From the NCBI RefSeq assembly GCF_001425305.1, contig NZ_LMEE01000001.1:1681863-1745862 (forward strand): DNA of 64,000 bases, written 5' to 3'. The DNA is from Phenylobacterium sp. Root1290 (lineage in GTDB: Bacteria; Pseudomonadota; Alphaproteobacteria; Caulobacterales; Caulobacteraceae). Positions 1 through 11,782 of the stretch are shown one piece after another (the first letter of the stretch is position 1; every line of letters starts with the position of its first letter). A program made the position numbers and the translations under genes. The notes beneath the pieces were generated by a model, which did no database searches, was not told the origin of the DNA, and saw nothing but the letters and a program-made list of their open reading frames with translations.

Positions 1-164
1 GGGACCGGCAGGTCAGGGTCTTGGACATCGCCGGCGACGTCGCTGTCGCCCGCGTCGAGACGCCCTGGTTCGTGGACTACTTCCACCTCGGCCGGTTCGG
101 CGACCGCTGGGTGATCGTCAACGCCATGTGGCAGCCCAAGCCGCAGCCGGCGGTGACCGACTAG
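1..164 (+). CDS. C-terminal end of an NTF2-like (putative lumazine-binding family) protein, partial
   Basis: The reading frame is open from the left edge (first full codon at 3) to TAG at 162-164, giving about 53 residues. The tail contains the segments ETPWFVDYFHLGRF and RWVIVNAMWQPK. These resemble the last strands of small NTF2-like proteins of the putative lumazine-binding family, where a Trp-Val-Ile-Val-Asn strand closes the cone-shaped fold. The start and most of the protein lie outside the window, so the function cannot be judged. It converges on ccmB, leaving only 14 bases between the two stops. The family call rests on a short C-terminal piece and is moderate. Confidence 0.55.
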   Translation, partial: DRQVRVLDIAGDVAVARVETPWFVDYFHLGRFGDRWVIVNAMWQPKPQPAVTD

Positions 165-178
165 CGCGCGGCGAAGGG

Positions 179-844
179 CTAGCTGAGCGCGTTGCGGCAG
201 GCGGCGGCCATGGCGATCGGCCCCAGCGCCACGGCGCCGGCCGCATAGGCCGCCAACAGGGCGAAGCCGGCCCTCCAGGGCAGGCCGCCCGCATAGGCGT
301 CCAGCGCGCCGCCGCCGAAGATGACCGGCGGCACGAAGAGGGGCAGCACGATCACGGCGGTCAGCAGCCCGCCGCGGCGGGCGCCCAGGCTGAGCGCCGC
401 TCCGATCCCGCCGACGAAGGCGAAGGCCAGCCCGCCCATCAGGGCGCAGGCGAAGATCAGCGGCGCCAGGTGCGGCTTGGCGCCCAGCGCGATGGCCGCG
501 ATCGGCGCGGCGAAGGCCAGCGGCGCGGCGGTCGCCAGCCACTGTCCCAGGCACTTGATGGCGCAGGCGATCTCCAGCGGCACCGGCGACAGGGTCAGCA
601 GATCCAGGGCGCCGTCCTCGTAGTCGCGCTCGAACAGCCGGTCGAGAGAGAGCAGGGCGGCCAGCGCCAGCGCCACCCAGGCCGCGCCGGGCGCGATCGC
701 CGCCAGCCGCGCGGGCTCGGGCCCCGTCGCCAGGGGCAGCAGGGTGGCGACCCCGGCGTAGAAGGCCAGCGACACCATCGGTCCGCCGCCGCGGCCCCAG
801 GCCAGGGCGGCCTCACGCGACAGAAGTGCCATGGCGCGGCTCAT
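179..844 (-). CDS. ccmB: Heme exporter protein CcmB
   Basis: Membrane subunit of the CcmABCD ABC complex, which in cytochrome c maturation system I releases holo-CcmE in the inner membrane. The 221-residue product has the usual CcmB length and about six hydrophobic segments. It starts with a cytoplasmic amphipathic stretch that includes [15 protein letters not shown], typical of CcmB N-termini, and has the [13 protein letters not shown] segment after the second membrane span. Its ATG overlaps the end of ccmA by four bases, so the two are probably co-translated. CcmC and CcmD, which follow ccmAB in many genomes, are not downstream here, because a plus-strand gene converges at 164. They must be elsewhere. 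Confidence 0.9.
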   Translation of the reverse strand: MSRAMALLSREAALAWGRGGGPMVSLAFYAGVATLLPLATGPEPARLAAIAPGAAWVALALAALLSLDRLFERDYEDGALDLLTLSPVPLEIACAIKCLGQWLATAAPLAFAAPIAAIALGAKPHLAPLIFACALMGGLAFAFVGGIGAALSLGARRGGLLTAVIVLPLFVPPVIFGGGALDAYAGGLPWRAGFALLAAYAAGAVALGPIAMAAACRNALS

Positions 845-1458
845 GACGCGGTCTCCTCGGACCCGACCTCGACCGCCAGGGCCGGGATCGGCAGCGGGTC
901 GTGCACCGCCGCGACGATCAGCCCGCCGCCCGCCAGATGCGCGGCCATGATCTCGCCGAAGCGGACGCGCCAGCCGGCGTCCAGCGGGCTGAGCGGTTCA
1001 TCCAGCAGCCACAGCGGGCGCGGCGCGGCCAGCAGCCGGGCGAGCGACAGCCGCCGCCGCTGTCCGGCCGAGAGCCGTCGGACTTCGAGATCGAGCAGGC
1101 GGGTCAGGTCGAGCCGGGCGGCCGCCTCGCGCGCCGCCGTCTCGCTCGCGCCGCTCCAGCGCGCCCAGAACGCGAGCTCTTCCCAGGCGGTGCGGGCCGG
1201 CTTCTGGCCGTCCTGGTGTCCGGCCAGATGCACGTGCTCGGCGCGGGCGTCCTCGGGGTCCAGCCCGCCGAAGGTGATTTGCCCGGCCTCAAGCGGCACG
1301 AGGCCGGCGATAGCGCGCAGCAGGCTGGTCTTGCCCGCGCCATTGCGGCCGACCAGCGCGGCGGCCTGGCCGGCCGGGAGCTCGACGTTAAGTCCCGAAA
1401 ACAAAAGCCTTCCGCCCCGCCGCAGCGCCAGTTTTTCGATCACCAGCGCCTCGATCAC
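841..1458 (-). CDS. ccmA: Cytochrome c biogenesis ATP-binding protein CcmA
   Basis: ATPase subunit of the heme/CcmE-release ABC complex. The 205-residue product is the usual CcmA size. It has Walker A at residues 37-45 (GRNGAGKTS), the ABC signature [14 protein letters not shown], Walker B followed by LLDEP, and a late switch His in AAVHDP. The start is GTG at 1458, preceded by a good AAGGAG about eight bases upstream. It is the first gene of a ccmA-ccmB unit transcribed away from acnA, with a 210-base divergent promoter region between them. The call is secure because of the signature motifs and the CcmB partner immediately downstream. Confidence 0.92.
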   Translation of the reverse strand: MIEALVIEKLALRRGGRLLFSGLNVELPAGQAAALVGRNGAGKTSLLRAIAGLVPLEAGQITFGGLDPEDARAEHVHLAGHQDGQKPARTAWEELAFWARWSGASETAAREAAARLDLTRLLDLEVRRLSAGQRRRLSLARLLAAPRPLWLLDEPLSPLDAGWRVRFGEIMAAHLAGGGLIVAAVHDPLPIPALAVEVGSEETAS

Positions 1459-1668
1459 GCCGCGGCTCCTTGCGGGTGATTCTCAGGTAGCGAGGAAATA
1501 CCTCCGCCTGCATGGACGGTTAGGAAATCAGGGTCTATGACGCCCGCGGCCGTCGCCACCTTGGGGGGCGTACGCGGCGCTGGGACGAACGCTGTGTGTC
1601 CGCCCCGAAAAGCGCGCGATCCCCGATGTGGTCCAAGAGCGGCCGAGAACAGAGGAAGGATCCCTGAT

Positions 1669-4359
<2,691 letters not shown>

Positions 4360-4405
4360 AGTCTTGGTTTGCCTCTCTCCCGCAGAGGGGTAGATCATCG
4401 AGTTC

Positions 4406-4438
4406 GAGGGGGCCTGCACCCGTGCAGGCCCCCTCTTT
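4406..4438 (+). terminator. Intrinsic terminator after acnA
   Basis: A perfect 14-base inverted repeat (arms 4406-4419 and 4422-4435, with two unpaired bases between as drawn) is followed by TTT. It lies 47 bases after the acnA stop and before the next gene's start, which fits rho-independent termination of acnA. Confidence 0.8.
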
Positions 4439-4514
4439 CGTTTCCGCGCCGGTCAAAGCTGCTCACGCCTTGTTGAAATCCAAACCTCGGGGAAGTCCGC
4501 TTAATTGCGCCACG

Positions 4515-5207
4515 ATGCGTAAGGCCGCGCTTTTCATTCTCCTGCTCTGCGTGATCCCCGTCGCCGCGGCCGCCAAGCCGCCGGTGGTCGTGGAGCTGTT
4601 CACGGCGCAGGGCTGCGCCTCCTGCGGGGAAGCCAACGCCAACCTGGCCAAGCTGGCCCAGCGGGAAGGCGTCCTGGCCCTGACCTTCCCGGTCGACTAC
4701 TGGGATTATCTCGGCTGGTCGGACACCTTCGCCAAGCCCGAGTTCACCGCCCGTCAGAAGGCCTATGTCGCCCGGCTGGAACTGCGCGAGCCCTATACGC
4801 CGCAGGTCGTGGTCGACGGCCGCGCCCAGGCCGGCGGGCTGCAGACCGAGAAAGTCGAACGGCTGCTGTCCCAGGCGGCCAAGGCGCCGCACGATCCGCC
4901 GGACATGGCGTTCATCGGCGCACGCCGCGTCGACGTCGGCACCGGCCGCCCGCCGCGCGGCGGGGCCGAGGTGTGGATGGTCCGCTATGACCCGCGCGAG
5001 CACGACGTCGTGGTCAGGAAAGGCGACAACCGCGGCCAGACGGTCGCGCACCGCAATGTCGTGCGCGAGATCAAGCGTCTGGGTTCCTGGCGCGGCCGGC
5101 CGACCGCCTATCGGCTGCCGGCGGAGGCCGAGGAGGGCCTGGTGACCGCGGTGCTGGTCCAAGCGACCGACGGCGGCCACATCCTGGCCGCCGCGGTCAA
5201 GGAGTAG
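4515..5207 (+). CDS. DUF1223 family secreted thioredoxin-like protein
   Basis: The 230-residue product has an N-terminal signal sequence (MRKAALFILLLCVIPVAAAA). A thioredoxin-fold start follows, with ELFTAQGCASCG, a CxxC-like pair of cysteines. DUF1223 proteins are uncharacterised periplasmic proteins of Proteobacteria. The segments FPVDYWDYLGWSDTFA and YTPQVVVDGRAQAGG are characteristic of the family. A redox role is suggested only by the cysteines. ATG at 4515 is preferred because it begins directly at the signal peptide; the upstream frame is open but overlaps the acnA terminator. The 3' end overlaps the end of the convergent gene by 11 bases. Confidence 0.85.
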   Translation: MRKAALFILLLCVIPVAAAAKPPVVVELFTAQGCASCGEANANLAKLAQREGVLALTFPVDYWDYLGWSDTFAKPEFTARQKAYVARLELREPYTPQVVVDGRAQAGGLQTEKVERLLSQAAKAPHDPPDMAFIGARRVDVGTGRPPRGGAEVWMVRYDPREHDVVVRKGDNRGQTVAHRNVVREIKRLGSWRGRPTAYRLPAEAEEGLVTAVLVQATDGGHILAAAVKE

Positions 5208-5943
5208 CTGCGGCCTCGCCCAGGGCGTTCAGAGCCCGGAAGTTCTGCGCGCCTTCGATCGGCGGCATCGCAAGCAGGATGTCGAACATCGCGATACTGA
5301 ATTCGCAGAAGGCTGTCTGGCTGAGCGGATCATTCGCCTTCGCCGGATCCCCGCCGATCTCGCCGAAGGCGACCCGCAGGCGATCGTCGGACAACTGGTC
5401 GTAGGCGTCCATAGCGATGGCCTCGAGCGCCTTTTCGTTGATCCTCACCGCGGGAGCTTCCGGCGCGAGCGCAGTCTGCTCAAGCAGCTTGGTCATCACG
5501 CTCATCTCCCGCTGGGTCAGATCCTCGGGCAAGGCGCGGACCGCGGCGATGTCATATTGGCGGACGCCCAGGATCGATAGGCATCCGGCCGGATCTCTGG
5601 CGAGCGTCACCTTGGCCTGCTCCCGGGTGAGCTTAAGCACCGCCAGAGTGTTCTCGATGTTGGCCTTAGGCGTCTGTTGCGCCACCAGCTGGACCACGAC
5701 TGCATTGAGGTCGGCGACCATGGCCTTATGGGGCCGTCCGCCATTTATGCCCTGGACCAGGCCATCCAGCACTTGGGCGTAGACGGCTGGGTAGTGCTTG
5801 GCCAGCATCGAATAGAGCGGGATGGTCTGCAGTTCTTCGGCCGCGGCCTCGCGGGCGATACGTTCGGCGGCCGCGGGCGACGCGAAAGCCAGCGTCAGGG
5901 CCAAGGCCGCCGCCAGGCGGCGCAGCGTCTTTGCGCGTGTCAT
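5197..5943 (-). CDS. Exported hypothetical protein
   Basis: The 248-residue product has a clear signal peptide (LRRLAAALALTLAFASPAAA, cleavage after AAA). The mature part is mostly helical, with no motif I recognise. Two cysteines lie in the mature part, one in AGCLSILG and one in AFCEFS, and may form a disulfide. The downstream end overlaps the DUF1223 gene tail by 11 bases in convergent orientation. Sequence composition matches the neighbours. No function is proposed. Confidence is that this is a real secreted protein. Confidence 0.7.
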   Translation of the reverse strand: MTRAKTLRRLAAALALTLAFASPAAAERIAREAAAEELQTIPLYSMLAKHYPAVYAQVLDGLVQGINGGRPHKAMVADLNAVVVQLVAQQTPKANIENTLAVLKLTREQAKVTLARDPAGCLSILGVRQYDIAAVRALPEDLTQREMSVMTKLLEQTALAPEAPAVRINEKALEAIAMDAYDQLSDDRLRVAFGEIGGDPAKANDPLSQTAFCEFSIAMFDILLAMPPIEGAQNFRALNALGEAAATP

Positions 5944-6332
5944 CGATGTCCCCCCGGGGCGCGCCGGGCGCGGCGCTTGATCTTGAACTACCTATCCGCT
6001 CTCAGGGCTCAGACGCAACGAAGCCCGCGCGGGTGGGGGGAGGATCCGCGCGGGCTCGCATTGGGGTGCTCTATAGAAAGAAGCGCCGGTTGACCGAAGC
6101 CCGCGATCCAGGGGGGCTGGGGGGGCTGTTCAGGATCCGGGACCAGCAGGTTCCGGCCAACCGACGATGTGAATATCGGGGCCGGATCAGGCGCGCGAAC
6201 GACCGAAATAAGGTCTTTCCGTGGCGCAACATTACGGCGGATTTAGTTTTGGGGGCGGCCGTGTCGACGGTGCAACTGGGGCGCACACAGAGGGTTTGTC
6301 GAGCACACGAATTTGGGGCACGCTGACCTCTG
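5944..6332 (+). other. Intergenic region with a GC-rich inverted repeat
   Basis: About 390 bases without a convincing gene lie between the divergent exported protein and the DUF2794 gene. It holds a perfect 11-base inverted repeat (6022-6032 and 6046-6056) around a G-rich 13-base loop. The right half (about 6180-6330) is less GC-rich and probably carries the DUF2794 promoter. Open frames across it look like out-of-frame noise. Confidence 0.5.
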
Positions 6333-6668
6333 ATGGCGCTTGATCCGCAACAGCAGCACGCACGGACCGCACAGGTCTTCTTCGAGCGTCGCGAGCTCAA
6401 CCGCCTGCTTGCCCTCTATGGCCGCATGGTCGCCGCCGGCGAATGGCGCGACTACGGCATTGGCGCGCTGTCGGACGCCTGCGTGTTCTCGGTGTTCCGC
6501 CGCGCCTCAGAGGCGCCGCTCTATCGCATCGAGAAGCGCCCCGCCCTGGCTCGTCGCCAAGGCGCCTGGGCGGTCATCGGCCAGGGCGGCATGGTCCTGC
6601 GCCGCGGCCATGAGCTGGAGCAGGTGCTCCGCTTCTTCGACAAGGGCCGCTTCAAGGTCGTGGACTAG
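6333..6668 (+). CDS. DUF2794 domain protein
   Basis: The 111-residue product matches the DUF2794 family of short alphaproteobacterial proteins of unknown function. Recognisable segments are VFFERRELNRLLALYGRMV, EWRDYGIG and LYRIEKRPAL, ending in LEQVLRFFDKGRFKVVD. There is no signal peptide or membrane segment, so it is probably cytosolic. The start is the ATG at 6333, with a weak ribosome site. A hairpin at 6703-6724 separates it from the opposite-strand Bax-inhibitor gene. Confidence 0.85.
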   Translation: MALDPQQQHARTAQVFFERRELNRLLALYGRMVAAGEWRDYGIGALSDACVFSVFRRASEAPLYRIEKRPALARRQGAWAVIGQGGMVLRRGHELEQVLRFFDKGRFKVVD

Positions 6669-6691
6669 GCCCGTATCCGGAAGGCGTCGCC

Positions 6692-6724
6692 GCAAACAAA
6701 AACCCCGGCGGTTTCCCGCCGGGG
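6692..6724 (-). terminator. Intrinsic terminator of the Bax-inhibitor-1 gene
   Basis: Read on the minus strand, a perfect 9-base stem (6716-6724 with 6703-6711, loop of four) is followed by TTTTTGTTTG. It sits 26 bases after the stop of the BI-1 gene and is a textbook rho-independent terminator in that direction. Confidence 0.88.
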
Positions 6725-6749
6725 CCTGGAAGGTCTGCGCTGCTCGCGC

Positions 6750-7499
6750 CTAGCGGCGATCGCCGAGGAAGGCGAGCAGGAACTGGAACAGGTTGATGAA
6801 GTCGAGATACAGGTTCAGCGCACCGTAGTTGGTCGCCACGCCCATTGCGGCCTGGTCGCCGCCCATCTCGTAGTAGCTCATCTTCAGGCGCTGGGTGTCC
6901 CAGGCGATCAGACCGGCGAAGATGAATACGCCCACCGCGTTGATGATCAGGTACATCATCGGGTTCTTCAGGAAGATGTTCACGACGCTGGCGATCACCA
7001 GGCCGACGAGGCCGATGATCAGGAAGCTGCCGAAACCGGTCAGGTCCTTCTTGGTCGTGTAGCCCACCAGAGACAGGGCGCCGAAGGCCGCCGCCGTGAT
7101 CAGGAAGGTCGAGAAGATCGAGGCGCCCGTATAGACGAAGGTCAGTACGCCCAGACCCGCGCCGATCAGGCTGACGATGGTCCAGTAGTAGATGCCCGAC
7201 GACCGCGGCGTGACGTTCTTCATGGCGAAGGCGCCGAAGAGGATCACGGCCAGCGGCGCGAACGCCACGATCATGCCGAGCAGGGTGTAACCGACCTTGC
7301 CCGTCGGCGAGACGGTGAACATCAGGTCGCGAACCGGCGGGAAGGTGCCGGTCACAAACGCCAGAGCGGCGGAGAGCAGAAGACCCAGCGCTACCTTGTT
7401 GTAGACGCCGAGCATGAAGCTGCGCAGACCCGCGTCCACCGACATGTCGGCGCGATCTACGGGGACCGTGCGCGCGTAGCCGCGGTTATAGTCGCTCAT
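6750..7499 (-). CDS. Bax inhibitor-1/YccA family inner membrane protein
   Basis: A membrane protein of about 249 residues with seven hydrophobic segments, of the BI-1/YccA (UPF0005) family. Family members include E. coli YccA, which modulates FtsH, and YbhL; some bind or leak calcium. Visible family features are the N-terminal LRSFMLGVYNKVALGLLLSAA, the GIYYWTIVSLIGAGLG span, and the C-terminal NLYLDFINLFQFLLAFLG. I chose ATG at 7499 (MSDYNRGYA), which gives normal length. An in-frame ATG at 7559 would add 20 residues, and neither has a strong ribosome site. An ftsH gene lies in this window, but 30 kb away. Confidence 0.9.
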   Translation of the reverse strand: MSDYNRGYARTVPVDRADMSVDAGLRSFMLGVYNKVALGLLLSAALAFVTGTFPPVRDLMFTVSPTGKVGYTLLGMIVAFAPLAVILFGAFAMKNVTPRSSGIYYWTIVSLIGAGLGVLTFVYTGASIFSTFLITAAAFGALSLVGYTTKKDLTGFGSFLIIGLVGLVIASVVNIFLKNPMMYLIINAVGVFIFAGLIAWDTQRLKMSYYEMGGDQAAMGVATNYGALNLYLDFINLFQFLLAFLGDRR

Positions 7500-7625
7500 A
7501 GGGATGTTGGCCCTTCTAGACGCGCCCCTAGCGGACGCATTGCGAATATCGTGTTCCATGAGCCTGCTTGCAAGGCTGGGTCGATTACGATTGCGTCAGT
7601 ACGTCAGCACCTTAGGTAGGCTTCC

Positions 7626-8162
7626 ATGATCCGCCTGTTCGCCGCGCTCGCCATTCCCGAGGAGGTCGCCGAAGACCTGATCGCCCGTCAGGATCGTTTG
7701 CCCGGTGCGCGATGGCGGCCGCCCGAGGCGTTTCACATCACTCTGAGGTTCGTCGGCGACGTGGCCGAGAACGTCGCGGCCGACCTCGACGCCGAACTTA
7801 CCACCGTGGGTGGCGGGCCGCTGGAATTGTCCCTTGGCGGCGTGGGGGCTTTCGGCGAAGGCGCCGACATCCACGCGATCTGGGCCGGCGTGGACGACAA
7901 CGAGGGACTGCGCCACCTGGCCCGGTCCTGCGAAACAGCCGCCCGTCGCGCTGGGCTCAAGCCAGACACCCGGGTCTACAAGCCGCACGTCACCCTGGCC
8001 TATCTGCGCCGCCCCAACCCGGCCGACGTCGCCGTCTGGATCCAGGAAAACAACCTGCTGCGCACCGAGCCCTTCCGCGTGACCAGCTTCGGACTCTATT
8101 CCAGCTGGCAGTCCGACCAGGGCTCCTGGTATCGGGCCGAGCGCGAGTATCCGCTGTACTGA
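7626..8162 (+). CDS. thpR: RNA 2',3'-cyclic phosphodiesterase
   Basis: The 178-residue 2H-phosphoesterase has both HxT motifs: His-Ile-Thr in AFHITLRFVGDV and His-Val-Thr in KPHVTLAYL. This defines the ThpR/LigT family, which opens 2',3'-cyclic phosphates on RNA and can join tRNA halves in vitro. The start MIRLFAALAIPEEV is the standard family N-terminus, with ATG at 7626. It is divergent from the BI-1 gene and converges on the DUF2237 gene with only three bases between stops. Confidence 0.93.
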   Translation: MIRLFAALAIPEEVAEDLIARQDRLPGARWRPPEAFHITLRFVGDVAENVAADLDAELTTVGGGPLELSLGGVGAFGEGADIHAIWAGVDDNEGLRHLARSCETAARRAGLKPDTRVYKPHVTLAYLRRPNPADVAVWIQENNLLRTEPFRVTSFGLYSSWQSDQGSWYRAEREYPLY

Positions 8163-8165
8163 GGC

Positions 8166-8549
8166 TCAGGCCTGGACCGCGTGATCTTTGAGGACGCCGA
8201 GCGTCACGATCGCCAGCGTCTCCTCGTGCGTGGCCTCCAGCACCACCTGCGGCGCGGCGCCGGCGTCCAGCGCCTCCTTCCAGCGCGGCGCGCACAGGCA
8301 CCAGCGGTCGCCGGGCTTCAGCCCTTCGAAGCCGTACTCCGGCATCGGGGTCGAGAGGTCGTTGCCGATCATCTTGGAGTAGGCGAGGAACTCCGCCGTC
8401 ATCACCGCGCAGACCGTGTGCAGGCCCAGGTCGTGCGGTCCCGTCTCGCAGCAGCCGTTGCGGAAGAATCCGGTCACGGGGTCGAGCGAGCAGGCGAGCA
8501 GCTCGCCGCCCAACACGTTCTTGGCGCCGGCGTCGTATCGGGTGGTCAT
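8166..8549 (-). CDS. DUF2237 family protein
   Basis: The 127-residue product matches DUF2237, small bacterial proteins of unknown function. Diagnostic segments are KNVLGGELLACS, GFFRNGCCETG, HTVCAVMTAEFLAYS and PGDRWCLCAPRW. Five cysteines, including a Cys-Cys pair, are conserved features of the family and could bind metal. There is no signal peptide. It converges with thpR and is divergent from the CitE-like gene, with only 50 bases shared for both 5' regions. Confidence 0.88.
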   Translation of the reverse strand: MTTRYDAGAKNVLGGELLACSLDPVTGFFRNGCCETGPHDLGLHTVCAVMTAEFLAYSKMIGNDLSTPMPEYGFEGLKPGDRWCLCAPRWKEALDAGAAPQVVLEATHEETLAIVTLGVLKDHAVQA

Positions 8550-8599
8550 GGCGCCATCCTAACCCTTATGACTGGGCCTTAGCCAGGAGCCCGCAGATC

Positions 8600-9451
8600 G
8601 TGATCGTCGCCCGCCCGCGCCGCAGCGCCCTCTACATGCCCGCCGCCAACGCCCGCGCGATCGAGAAGGCCCGCGAACTGCCCTGCGACGTGGTGATCCT
8701 CGACCTGGAGGACGCGGTCGCGCCCGAGGCCAAGGAGAGCGCGCGCGACCAGGCGGCCGCCGCGGTGAAGGCCGGCGGCTTCGGCCGGCGCGAGGTGGTG
8801 ATCCGGGTGAACGGCCTCGACACGCCATGGGGGCTGGAGGATCTGGCCGCGGCGATCGACGCGCGGCCCGACGCCATCCTGGTCCCCAAGGTGTCGAGCG
8901 CCCACGACGTGCGGGCCTACGGCGCGGCCGAGGCCGGCGGCGTGCCGCTGTGGGCGATGGTCGAGACCTGCGCGGCGCTGTTCGCCCTGGGCGAGATCGC
9001 CGGGGCCGGCGCCGGGCTCGGCGCCCTCGTGGTCGGAACCAACGACCTGGCAAAGGAGATGCGCTGCCGCCTGAGCGTGGAGCGCGCGGCGCTGACCGGG
9101 CCCCTGTCGCTGATCGTCGCCGCGGGCCGCGCCCATGGCCTGGCGGTGCTGGACGGCGTGTTCAACGAGATCGAGGACGACGCCGGCCTGGCGGTCCAGT
9201 GCGCCCAGGGGCTGGAGTTCGGCTTCGACGGCAAGACCCTGATCCACCCGCGCCAGGTCGAGGCCGCAAACGCGGCCTTCAGCCCCTCGCCCGAGGAGGT
9301 CGCGTGGTCGCAAGTGGTCGTCGCGGCCTTCGATTCGCCGGAAAACGCCGTTAAGGGTGTTCTTAAAGTCGAGGGGCGCATGGTTGAGCGGTTGCACCTG
9401 GCTCAGGCGCGGCGCGTGATCGCCGTGGCTGAAGCCATCGCCGCGGCGTGA
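8600..9451 (+). CDS. HpcH/HpaI aldolase/citrate lyase family protein (CitE-like CoA lyase)
   Basis: The 283-residue TIM-barrel protein is of the CitE/CoA-ester lyase family. It has the N-terminal RRSALYMPAANARAIEKA, the Mg-binding region DVVILDLEDAVAPEAK, VVIRVNGLDTPWG, and FGFDGKTLIHPRQVEAAN near the end. Such proteins act as stand-alone malyl- or citramalyl-CoA lyases or thioesterases; the substrate cannot be read from sequence. Start GTG at 8600 is supported by CAGGAG 11 bases upstream. The stop overlaps the next gene's GTG by four bases, so the two are translationally coupled. Confidence 0.9.
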   Translation: MIVARPRRSALYMPAANARAIEKARELPCDVVILDLEDAVAPEAKESARDQAAAAVKAGGFGRREVVIRVNGLDTPWGLEDLAAAIDARPDAILVPKVSSAHDVRAYGAAEAGGVPLWAMVETCAALFALGEIAGAGAGLGALVVGTNDLAKEMRCRLSVERAALTGPLSLIVAAGRAHGLAVLDGVFNEIEDDAGLAVQCAQGLEFGFDGKTLIHPRQVEAANAAFSPSPEEVAWSQVVVAAFDSPENAVKGVLKVEGRMVERLHLAQARRVIAVAEAIAAA

Positions 9452-10215
9452 GGCGTGATTTGAACTATCTTCTGAGGTCTTCGATCGGGCTCCTGGCCCT
9501 GGCCGCCGCGTCCGTGGCCCAGGCGCAGGACGTCGTCGATCCGATCGGCTCCATCCTCGATCAGGTCGACGAGGACACCGCCGAGACGCTTGGCGCGCCG
9601 CCTGTCCCGCAACCTGCGCCGCCGCAGCCGGCCCCCGCGCCGGCTCCCGCGACCTATCCGGCTCCCGCGCCGGCCGCCGCAGTTCCCTACACGCCCGTCC
9701 CCGCGCCGCCGGCGGAGCGCCCGGCCGTCTACCAGCTGCCGCCGGCCTACACCCCGCCGCCGCCGCCGCCGCCGCGTCGTCCGCTGCTGAGCGCGCCGGT
9801 CACGGTCGACGAGTACGACAAGACGCCCGAGGCTCCGCTCAACGCGGTCGAGCTCGGCTATGAGAGCCGGCTGCGCTCGTCCTTCGCCTCGGCCCAGGGC
9901 ATGCAGGGGCCGATGGACGGCGCCTGGATGCTGCGCTCACGCTCGGGCGAGACGCTCTATTCCTTCATGCTGGTGGACAAGGGCGGCGGCACGCTGGAAG
10001 GCGCCTGGCGCGATCCGCGCCGGCGTGGATCGCCCGACGCCTCGGGCTTCATGGTCGACATCCAGCGCGTCGGCTCGCAGGTCAGCGCCAGCTTCTATCC
10101 GCGCGCCGGCGGCGGCGTGGCGACCGTGATGCTGACCCCCGGCGGCGGCGGCGAGTGGTCGGGCGACCTGCTGGAAGGCCGCGACCGCACCGCCGTCACC
10201 CTGCGCCGAAACTAG
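9448..10215 (+). CDS. Exported proline-rich hypothetical protein
   Basis: The 255-residue product has a signal peptide (SIGLLALAAASVAQAQ). A long low-complexity Pro/Ala segment follows (about residues 50-110, with a run of prolines before RRPLLSAP), then a compact C-terminal domain of about 120 residues. That domain contains GPMDGAWMLRSRSGETLYSFML and TVMLTPGGGGEWSG and looks like a small beta-barrel. I do not recognise the family. The Pro-rich linker suggests the domain is held away from the membrane or wall. GTG at 9448 overlaps the CitE-like stop by four bases. The end overlaps the HIT gene by four bases in convergent orientation. Confidence 0.72.
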   Translation: MRRDLNYLLRSSIGLLALAAASVAQAQDVVDPIGSILDQVDEDTAETLGAPPVPQPAPPQPAPAPAPATYPAPAPAAAVPYTPVPAPPAERPAVYQLPPAYTPPPPPPPRRPLLSAPVTVDEYDKTPEAPLNAVELGYESRLRSSFASAQGMQGPMDGAWMLRSRSGETLYSFMLVDKGGGTLEGAWRDPRRRGSPDASGFMVDIQRVGSQVSASFYPRAGGGVATVMLTPGGGGEWSGDLLEGRDRTAVTLRRN

Positions 10216-10622
10216 GCCAGCCCCAGGGCGGCGCGGGCCGCGGCGACGACCGCCGCGAGGTGTTCGGCTCGATAGGGCTCGGCGGGGCTATGGCCCCACA
10301 CCGGGCCGGGCCAGGCCGGGTCCTGCGCCCGGCGGCCGATCACGTGCACGTGCAGCTGCGGCGTGACGTTGCCCAGCGCCCCCACGTTCAGCTTGTCGAC
10401 CTGGAAGCCCAGCGCCCGCACCGCACGGCCGGCCGCCAGGATCTCGTCGGTGAGCGCGGCGAGCTCCTCGCGCGCCAGATCCTCCAGCTCGCGGGCCCCG
10501 ACCTGGCGCGGGATCAGCACGATCCAGGGATAGCGCGCGTCGTCCTGCAGCCGCGCATGGCTGATGGGCAGTTCGCCCAGGGCGTGGGAGGTGGCCAGGA
10601 AGGCCGGATCGATCTCGAACAT
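10212..10622 (-). CDS. HIT family protein with a Gln-variant histidine triad
   Basis: The 136-residue member of the HIT nucleotide hydrolase/transferase superfamily has NVGALGNVTPQLHVHVIGR as its active-site loop. The canonical pattern is His-x-His-x-His; here the first position is Gln (Q-L-H-V-H-V), while the second and the catalytic third His remain. N-terminal segments DARYPWIVLIPRQ and EELAALTDEIL fit the diadenosine-polyphosphate hydrolase-like HIT branch. Substrate is unknown. It is divergent from mdh, with about 110 bases between starts. Confidence 0.88.
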   Translation of the reverse strand: MFEIDPAFLATSHALGELPISHARLQDDARYPWIVLIPRQVGARELEDLAREELAALTDEILAAGRAVRALGFQVDKLNVGALGNVTPQLHVHVIGRRAQDPAWPGPVWGHSPAEPYRAEHLAAVVAAARAALGLA

Positions 10623-10731
10623 GACCTCGGTTTGGTAGACCGCGGCGCGCGGCGAGTCACTTGCGCTTGCCGCAAAGCCCTTGCGGGTCTAGACCGCGCG
10701 CGATTTCGCACTGCAAACACGGGACAGTTCC

Positions 10732-11718
<987 letters not shown>

Positions 11719-11740
11719 GACCGGAGCTGCCTGACGTCGA

Positions 11741-11773
11741 AGGGCCGGCCCGCATCGCGGCGCCGGCCTTTTT
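11741..11773 (+). terminator. Intrinsic terminator after mdh
   Basis: Arms 11741-11749 and 11762-11770 (GGCCGGC/GCCGGCC core plus G-T and A-T pairs) enclose a 12-base loop and run into five Ts (11769-11773). It lies 23 bases after the mdh stop and just before the end of the opposite-strand gene. Confidence 0.8.
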
Positions 11774-11782
11774 CGTGCGCGG

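Noticed and set aside
5931..6400. Open frames in the gap before the DUF2794 gene
   Set aside because: Composition unlike real proteins and no start-site support. The stretch looks regulatory.
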